Shown: positions 18,766 through 24,328 of the stretch, piece after piece
Layout of the letters: every line of letters begins with the position of its first letter
How positions within the stretch are numbered: the stretch's first letter is position 1
From: Haplomitrium mnioides
Lineage: Eukaryota; Marchantiophyta; Haplomitriopsida; Calobryales
Direction: 5' to 3'
NCBI GenBank assembly: GCA_049999725.1
Contig: JBNGIS010011509.1
Coordinates: 1-24,328, forward strand
DNA: 24,328 nt
Made by a program: the position numbers and the translations under genes
Notes under the pieces: generated by a model
Seen by the model: only the letters and a program-made list of their open reading frames with translations
The model's database searches: none
Told to the model about the DNA's origin: nothing

Positions 18766-18975
18766 CGTCGGATCCACGTTAAGTGGGCTCCTCACGTAGG
18801 GTGGCTGATCGGAACCAAGTTAAGAGGGGCTCTCCACTTAGAGAGGCTAATCAAAACCCGTTTACCCAGGGCTTCTCCATTTTCCGCTAAGGCTTGCAGA
18901 CTCCCTAGGAATGCCACGTGTCCCTGAATCCGTGAAGCGTGGTGGGAGTGCCACGTTTCCGCAGCTCCCTACAGA
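18766..18975. repeat. Dispersed duplication, copy A of about 200 bp
   Basis: Shares with 19306-19505 the order ggatcc, tagggtggctgatcgga, gggaggttga/gagaggctaa, tgccacgt, a gtggg-tgccac word and ccgcagc. Divergence is high, but the order is preserved. The three 79-bp units lie between the two copies. Confidence 0.6.
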
Positions 18976-19039
18976 GTCTCTGAGTCCATAACTATGATCC
19001 ATCATTGTTTTGCCCTTCTCGCTTTGCCTCACAGTTGCC

Positions 19040-19278
19040 TTAAGGAATCCTCCATGCCGCCGTAATAGTGACAAGTCTTCGCTTCGTCAGTTGTCGCTTC
19101 GCCCTTCCCGCTTAGCCTTTAAGGAATTCTCCATGCCGCTATAATAGTGATAAGTATTTGCTTTGTCAATCGCCGCTTCGGCCTTCCCGCTTAGCCTTTA
19201 AGGAATCCTCCATGCCGCTAGAATAGTGACAAGTCACCTCTTCGTCTGGTCACTACTTCGCTTATCCCTGTTTTGCCA
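19040..19278. repeat. 79-bp tandem repeat, three units
   Basis: The word aaggaatcctccatgccgc (with small changes) starts at 19042, 19121 and 19200, exactly 79 bp apart, followed each time by a-aatagtgayaagt and a tcgcttcg-rich half. Units 1 and 2 are also alike through cccttcccgcttagcc. Unit 3 diverges in its second half. Confidence 0.85.
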
Positions 19279-19305
19279 TCACTTCGGACCCGTCGGACCT
19301 TCCTT

Positions 19306-19505
19306 CACGGATCCCTATGAAGTGGGGAACACACATAGGGTGGCTGATCGGATCCCCCTTAACTGGGGATCCTCATGTAGGGAGGTTGAACCCCGTAAAG
19401 CTCTTCGGACGCGCAGGTGCTGCCACGTCGTCCATCGGATTCCTCGGAGTGCGGTGGGCTGCCACATTTTCGCAGCGCTCCACGGATTGCTCGGGACTGC
19501 GTCCG
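19306..19505. repeat. Dispersed duplication, copy B
   Basis: Partner of 18766-18975, in the same orientation. It contains tagggtggctgatcgga near 19338 and two tgccac words near 19421 and 19451. The two copies bracket the 79-bp tandem array. Confidence 0.6.
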
Positions 19506-20307
19506 TTGGTTAACTTCCAGAAGGTCGTTCCTCCTTGTTTCTGCCTTATTCTCTTCGATTCAAATTGCACTACAATCGCCTCAATCTCTTCTCTCTATCA
19601 AGGTGTTGCATGCCACGAATTGTTGCGAATTGAGGATGCAGTGGTCCAAACCGTTGGCTCATCCGTTCTGCATCCCGACTTTCACCCCCTCGCCTTCATC
19701 TCCCGTACTCCTCTTGTGGATTCCTCCTCGATTGTGGCTGGCTCCTTTCTTCTAATCTCCCTCTCACATCGACTTGATTCTTCTTGCTCCCTCTTGTTAG
19801 CCCTACCTCTGCCCCGTTGCTGCAAGTTTCTTTGATCCTCCTACTAGCCCTCTTGCCTAACTCCTCTGGATTCCACAGGGCTCCCCCTTGCATTGCATGA
19901 TCCAGGACATCCTTTGGGGAAAGCAGAAAAGAAAGGAAGAGAAGGAAAAGGGGAAAGAGTAGAGAGGTGTAGGATCGTCACAACAACACTAAAGCAATAA
20001 AATACAGAAGGAGACAATTGACTAATGCAAACTGAGAGAATTTACAGGGCTGGAAGGCCAGCAATCACAAAAAAAAGAAAAAAACACAAATACACCCGAC
20101 CGAGATAACTCCCCTTTTAATTGTGCAGCGACCCCGCAAACACCTTCCTCCTTTTGGTCTTCTTGGCCTCCTCGTGGCCACCGCTCTGACTTCCCTTGTT
20201 TGGGCCTTAAGTCAACCTGGTCACCACACAATGCACTACTCACACAACACGAGGACAAACAAACCACAACTCCTACACTATCATGATGGCTAACTCTTGC
20301 CTGGATC

Positions 20308-21969
20308 CTATATGAAAGACGAGTCAGCATATTCTGGTTCAGGCTGGATGCCTGCCCAAATCTGTGGCCCTCCTGGCTGCCACCTACCGTTCCTGTTCCC
20401 CAAGCCACTCTGCTGGCCTTTCTCATGCCACTTTGGGGACAACACAAAAAATCCACCAAACAGTAACCCAACAAAACAAGAGCAAACAACACTGCATATG
20501 ACTGGTGTGGGAACATAACAAAACTGTATAAGGGCCAGTGCTATTGGGCTGCCCTTCATATCTTCCTCTGTGTTGAGCAGACTTTTGCACAGGCTCGAGG
20601 TTAGCTCCCTTGAGGTGGCTGGGCACCCTTCTGCATTGTCCACTTCCTCTACTATCTGGTGTTGAGTTTCAACACTAGATGGTTGCTGGCCTTCAATGCT
20701 GCACCCATCTACCTCCGATAACCTCCACTGTCCCACTTGATGAGGATCTCCTTTAGTTGCACAGGGTGGCTGGTCTTGGAGGTTGCCACTAGTCAATTCA
20801 GAATTGAAGGGCCCCTCTTTCAATGCTTGCTCTAGGTCTACTCCAATCCGGTCGTCTTCTTCACTTTGTGGGTGCAATACAGCCTCGACATGTCGTTGGT
20901 CTTCACATTGGCCATTATGCAAGCTGTCGGTGGGGCACTCCCCTTTTAAGACCTGTTCTTGCTCTACCCCACCTTGGTCTTCCTCTGCAAGTCTGCATTC
21001 ATCAAAAGTAGACAGGGCAGCTTCCCACTCCCCTTTTAAGACCTGCTCTGGCTCTGCCTCTCCTTGCCCTTCTTTTGCAAGACTGCATTCATCAAAAAGT
21101 GAGAGGGCAGCTTCCCACTCCCCTTTTAAGATCTGGTCCAGGTCTGTCCCAACCGGGTCTTCTGGTTCAGGTCTGCATTCACTTGGAAGGTCCGGTTTCC
21201 ACTCCCCTTCTAGCTCAGGTTTAGGGCTCGGCTGAAATTGGTCCTCCGGGATGCAACCTGCTATCTCGGTTGGCCTTACTTCCTCCACTTGAGGGGATTC
21301 TAACTCAACTACACTAGGCAGTTTCTCGTCCTGACTGCACTCTACTGAGTACATTGATGGCAACTCCTCTTTTAGCTCTGGTTGGGTCCTCTCCTGGTCT
21401 CCTAACATGTTCGCGGAATCCTTTTCTTCTGGTTCAGATTCTTCCGCCTCAACCCGAGTGATGCAAGGGGTAAGATTTTGCACCGCGACCAGGGATGCTT
21501 TCGCCTCTTGGAGCTCATTTGGATCGCTTAGTAATTGCTGCTCCAAGACATGCCTCAGGTCCTCCTTGTCTTCCCTTTCCTCAAAAGTCGCCTCCAAGCT
21601 ACCCTCTTTGACCATAGTCTTCTCCTTGGCTGCCTCCAAAGCCTCTTGCAGTTCTCCCACATCTTCTTGTTGCGTCAGATAGAACCATGTGGAGTTTTCC
21701 TCTTCATATTCAAAATCACTGAGGAATGGCGACACTTGATTCTCATACTTTTTGGCCTTTCGCCCTTTCTTATGCTTGCCCTTATTGTGCTTGCCCTTCT
21801 TGTGGGACTTGGATTTTGCCTTGGCCCTTCCTTGACAACAATCCTCTAAGGTAGAGGTTTCCCCCTTTATCCAAGCTGCTTCCTCCTCCTCATACTGGGA
21901 ATGTATGGCAATTGGATACTCGTCCTGTTGCCCCCATAGTTCCGGGCAGTTGGGAGAAACATGCCCAGG
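20308..21969 (-). CDS. Acidic repeat protein with C-terminal hydrophobic segment
   Basis: Open for about 550 codons, in the same frame as the Gag-like ORF upstream and separated from it only by a TAG. An ATG at 21735 gives 475 codons. The N-terminal part completes the zinc knuckle (GHVSPNC), then has a Lys/His/Gly basic stretch near 21800 (SHKKGKHNKGKHKKGRKAKK). The long middle is Glu/Asp/Gln/Ser/Pro-rich, with 30-residue repeats around LKGEWEAALSxFDEC (20936-21230). A hydrophobic run of about 30 residues (ALIQFCYVPTPVICSVVCSC and FVGLLFGGFFVL, roughly 20440-20550) could span a membrane, followed by a short tail ending at 20308. No protease or polymerase motif. It resembles no family I know; it is either an accessory protein of the element or a captured sequence. 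Whether it is translated depends on TAG readthrough, an internal start or splicing. Confidence 0.6.
   Translation of the reverse strand, partial: PGHVSPNCPELWGQQDEYPIAIHSQYEEEEAAWIKGETSTLEDCCQGRAKAKSKSHKKGKHNKGKHKKGRKAKKYENQVSPFLSDFEYEEENSTWFYLTQQEDVGELQEALEAAKEKTMVKEGSLEATFEEREDKEDLRHVLEQQLLSDPNELQEAKASLVAVQNLTPCITRVEAEESEPEEKDSANMLGDQERTQPELKEELPSMYSVECSQDEKLPSVVELESPQVEEVRPTEIAGCIPEDQFQPSPKPELEGEWKPDLPSECRPEPEDPVGTDLDQILKGEWEAALSLFDECSLAKEGQGEAEPEQVLKGEWEAALSTFDECRLAEEDQGGVEQEQVLKGECPTDSLHNGQCEDQRHVEAVLHPQSEEDDRIGVDLEQALKEGPFNSELTSGNLQDQPPCATKGDPHQVGQWRLSEVDGCSIEGQQPSSVETQHQIVEEVDNAEGCPATSRELTSSLCKSLLNTEEDMKGSPIALALIQFCYVPTPVICSVVCSCFVGLLFGGFFVLSPKWHEKGQQSGLGNRNGRWQPGGPQIWAGIQPEPEYADSSFI
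20936..21230 (-). repeat. 90-bp coding repeat in the acidic ORF
   Basis: The + strand word cactccccttttaagayctg starts at 20936, 21026 and 21116, exactly 90 bp apart, with a weaker fourth at 21200. On the minus strand it encodes units around LKGEWEAALS followed by FDEC. Units two and three are close; the outer ones are degenerate. The period is a multiple of three, so expansion keeps the frame. Confidence 0.85.
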
Positions 21970-22479
21970 CTAACCACAATTCCAGCACACCATAACTATC
22001 ATTTTCATGGGTCTGGTTGCAACCCACCCATATGGTTGTTCAACTTGGGAGGTACATACCCCCTTCTCTAGACTGGGCTTGATGCTCGTAAGGCGGGCCT
22101 GCATTACCTCTATCTTTGAACTCGATTCTGCTAAGCGAGCTTCCTCTCCTTTGGCAGTCTTCTTGATCTTTTGCTCCTTCCTATGCTTCTTTCTCAAAGA
22201 TCTCTGATCATCGGAGCTATTGCTATCGGAGTCACTGTCGCTTTCCATGGTAGATGCAGAACTTTCTTTTGTGTCTTCATTGCTGCTTGAACTTTCCGAA
22301 GAGTATTCCGACACATACTTAGCCCGTCCTTTCCTTCGCCCACGGTCATGGCCCATTCTCTCAATGGAGAGAAACACTTTTACTCCTTTGCAAGAAGATA
22401 ACTTGGTCCCGAGTTGGTCTCCTTCTACTTCTGGTCCTAGGCTGCTCCTAGAATTCCAAAATTCTTTTCTTTGCTCCAC
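21970..22479 (-). pseudogene. Gag-like nucleocapsid ORF ending inside its zinc knuckle
   Basis: 169 codons from an ATG only about 75 bases inside the right LTR. The N-terminus shows no capsid fold. Then come GHDRGRRKGRAK, a Ser/Asp/Glu-rich run (YSSESSSSNEDTKESS and SDSDSDSNSSDD), a basic segment (RKKHRKEQKIKKTAKG) and finally VCWNCG. The frame stops at TAG (21970-21972) exactly where the knuckle should continue; the following codons supply PGHVSPNC, completing CX2CX4HX4C. A Gln codon (CAG) would be expected there. The layout, Ser-acidic region before a zinc knuckle, parallels the gypsy relic at 7062-7760. Either a single C-to-T change or a readthrough signal explains the stop. Confidence 0.65.
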
Positions 22480-22525
22480 TTCAGTTTAACAAATTAATGC
22501 AAGGTTAGTTTTCTAGAATTCTTTT

Positions 22526-22543
22526 GTCCCACCGTGATTGCCA
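22526..22543 (-). promoter_or_regulatory. Candidate primer-binding site
   Basis: Reading leftward from the right LTR (22555), the sequence after 11 bases is tggcaatcacggtgggac. TGG followed by such sequence is what a tRNA 3' end would pair with, and the layout is similar to plant gypsy PBS regions (tggcg...gtgggg). The tRNA was not identified. Confidence 0.55.
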
Positions 22544-22554
22544 AAAAATTGTAA

Positions 22555-23476
22555 TGTCAGCCCCACGGTCGGAGCCTTAACTCTTTTACAACGGAGTTTC
22601 CCTCGATTAAAGGCTGACTTAGTGTTTCGGGACCTTTTATGGGAGGGGCTTTGCACCGAATGGACCCCAACTCCTTTTACCAAACAAAAAAGACTGCACA
22701 ACACTCCACAACACCCAAGCAAAACACCTCCAATGCCCACAGATGTTGGTCACACCCCTTCTTCAGGCCTTAACCTCTAAATGTGCCACTTGAAAGACAT
22801 GAGACGATGGGACCGAGCATCCGATTCTTGGCTGCAGTGGTCTCTTGGGAAGCCCTGGTTGATTCTTGGTTGCCTTAAAATCTTGGCCACTAGCCCACGA
22901 TTGCCTCAACAACCAACTGGCTCATACACATCCATTTCCTCAAACCACCCACAGAAAGATTGTAATGCTGCTGAACCACTTTGTCTTATAATTCTGCGGT
23001 CCAGAATTGGACCCAATCACTTTGTTATACAAAAGAGAGCAAGTCCCAGTATCCAAATAGCACAATTACAATGTGGGTAGTCTTGACTTCCCCTGTCCAA
23101 GGCATTCTCAGGATTGGAAAAATGAAATACATGCCTTCTACAACCAAGACTATCACAGAACTACAAACAGAACACAACTCTAAACAACACACGTAAACAA
23201 GAAAACACATGTACTCGCACACTGCCCTACCGACAATACAAACTTCTTCCCCCTCTGAGGAACCAATCAATCCTCCTTGAGCTCCCATCAGCCACTCTAG
23301 TTCTCCTCCAATCCATTAGCAACCCAACCTCAGTCAGATAGTTTTTCAACTTCCCTCGCGAGAAGCCTTGAATTTACTTCCTCAGGATTGGAAGAGGATT
23401 TCTTTAACTTCCACCTCTGGAAGACAGTTCCCACAACTACTGGCCACCACTCCACCTTAAGCCTTCATTGGATATT
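22555..23476 (-). repeat. Right LTR copy (5' LTR), interrupted
   Basis: Begins tgtcagccccacggtcgg and runs collinear with 16776-17697 for 922 bp, ending ggatatt where the left copy continues ctatgcagc. A TGTCACTCCC start follows at once. The abrupt end in the middle of the repeat indicates a nested insertion, with atatt (23472-23476) as candidate target site. Hairpin triplet at 23350-23423: 23350-23365, 23377-23394 (cttcctcaggattggaag) and 23408-23423. Confidence 0.85.
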
Positions 23477-24328
23477 TGTCACTCCCTTGTTTCAGGCCTT
23501 AACGTTTTCAGGCCCTGTTTTGATGCAGGGGAGGACAGGTTTTGAGCCTTCAGGTTCTTTTCTGAGATGGCCCCTCGCCAGTTACCACTTTCAGACCTTA
23601 AGGACTCTTCCTCTCCTTACAAGCCTGTTGTGCTTTTCTCACTCCTCTTCTTCACACACTCAAGTCAAATATTTCATTCCATACACACACAGGTCCACAT
23701 CCATAATACCCAGCTAGCTTGTGTGATTCTTCCTTTTTATTCTTAAGACCCAATGACTTAGGCCCTGTCACCTTATTTGTGCTTGGGCAGAATGGTGCTG
23801 GTGACCTGCACAGCTGAACACACAACAGCTATGGACTCCTCCTTTCAGGGTGGTCACAGGTCTGATACAATTATTCCTAACTAATTCCTAAGCTGCACTA
23901 ATTCCTAACTATGCAAATAGGATCATGAACAGAGAGCATTCACCTCCAGGAAACCAGACTTGTGTCAAGGGATTGGACTCCCCCTTCAAGTGTGTTCCCA
24001 GGGTCTGCTCAGCTGATCTGATGTCTACTAATCTAGTAACTCAAAGGACACACATGCAGAAATGAAATCTAACTACACATATATAAACAACACATATGTA
24101 CACTATATGCAAGAGAAAACAGAGTCCTTGAAGGCACTTTGGAATTCTAACTATTTATACTTCCCTTGTGAATCCCGCTGCCTTACAACTGCAGCCCAGC
24201 AACCCACACACCCTCCACTCCAGATAATTTTTTAACTTCCATCGCGAGAAGCCCTGCTTTTACTTCCTCAGGCTAGGAAGAGAGTTTCTTTTACTTCCAC
24301 CTCTGGAAGACAGCTTTACCAGCTGCAG
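23477..24328 (-). mobile_element. Second, related LTR (start only), nested in the right LTR
   Basis: Opens tgtcactcccttgtttcagg and includes ttcaggccttaac, a word also found in the other LTRs. From about 24222 it becomes clearly similar to 23335-23430: taacttccatcgcgagaag, ttacttcctcagg, ttccacctctggaagacag, including all three hairpins (24236-24251, 24263-24280, 24294-24309). The distance from its start to this block is close to that in the 922-bp copies. It therefore looks like an LTR of a sister family in the same orientation. The end lies outside the window. Frames such as 23388-23717 are not coding. Confidence 0.6.

Larger units (their letters stand above)
17738..20307. other. Non-coding 3' part of the minus-strand element
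   Basis: About 2.5 kb between the polypurine tract and the stop of the acidic frame. The + strand is pyrimidine-rich with many tcgc/cgct words. Several + strand frames of 95-194 codons exist (17833-18279, 18343-18927, 19317-19835). They are Ser/Leu/Pro/Phe-rich, match no family, and are what pyrimidine-rich DNA produces. Tandem and dispersed repeats at 18766-19505 are listed separately. At 19921-19965 there is a strong + strand purine run. Confidence 0.5.
16776..24328 (-). mobile_element. Non-autonomous LTR retrotransposon on the minus strand, right end outside window
   Basis: Two direct LTR copies flank about 4.8 kb. Orientation is minus because a zinc-knuckle Gag-like frame and a primer-binding-site candidate lie just inside the right copy, reading leftward. 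No protease, RT, RNase H or integrase signature is visible in any frame between the LTRs, so mobility would need another element's enzymes. The left LTR interrupts the 16480-16775 fragment after gaatg (16771-16775), the candidate target-site duplication. The right LTR is interrupted at 23477 by a second, related LTR. Confidence 0.75.

Noticed and set aside
17833-19835. Four + strand frames of 95-194 codons
   Set aside because: Ser/Leu/Pro/Phe-rich products of pyrimidine-rich DNA on the non-coding strand of the element, with repeats running through them.
20783-21235. 150-codon + frame with Ser/Cys repeats
   Set aside because: Complement of the 90-bp repeat of the minus-strand acidic ORF, which extends well beyond it and contains the zinc knuckle context.

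Overview
The window looks like retrotransposon-dense heterochromatin of a land plant. The Ty1/copia and Ty3/gypsy protein relics are of plant type, the elements are nested in one another, and no intact host gene, rRNA or tRNA is visible. The species cannot be fixed from the sequence; a fern, lycophyte, gymnosperm or bryophyte with a large repeat-rich genome is a guess.

Layout. Bases 1-280 are a 35-bp minisatellite. Bases 281-1251 are non-coding and may be leader of the next element. Bases 1252-7061 are a Ty1/copia element on the + strand: Gag and protease, integrase with a D,D(35)E triad, reverse transcriptase and RNase H, a polypurine tract and a 147-bp 3' LTR. Gag-integrase carries in-frame stops and two frameshifts, but the 981-codon RT-RNase H frame is open. 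Inside the RT domain is an insertion of about 270 residues built on a 12-residue repeat. Bases 7062-9497 are a decayed Ty3/gypsy relic that keeps three zinc knuckles, the protease and the integrase tail but has lost RT, RNase H and the integrase core. Its polypurine tract and candidate (possibly very long) LTR follow, to about 12.84 kb.

Bases 12.86-16.77 kb hold older debris: an unidentified degraded coding stretch, a minus-strand gypsy Gag remnant, about 2.1 kb with nothing but a short 31-bp repeat, and a fragment resembling the Cys-containing module of transposon-derived proteins.

From 16,776 to the end lies a minus-strand LTR element. Its two LTR copies (16776-17697 and 22555-23476) are collinear over 922 bp. 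Between them is no recognisable polymerase. There is a primer-binding-site candidate, a Gag-like frame with a Ser/acidic region and a zinc knuckle broken by TAG, and then, in the same frame, a long acidic protein with 30-residue repeats and a C-terminal hydrophobic segment. It looks like a non-autonomous element with an unusual accessory protein. The right LTR is interrupted at 23,477 by what appears to be a related LTR that runs off the window.

The strongest candidates for something undescribed are the repeat-filled insertion in the copia RT (4,500-5,300) and the Gag-like/acidic/transmembrane open frame of the minus-strand element (20,308-22,479). No experimental function can be claimed for either.
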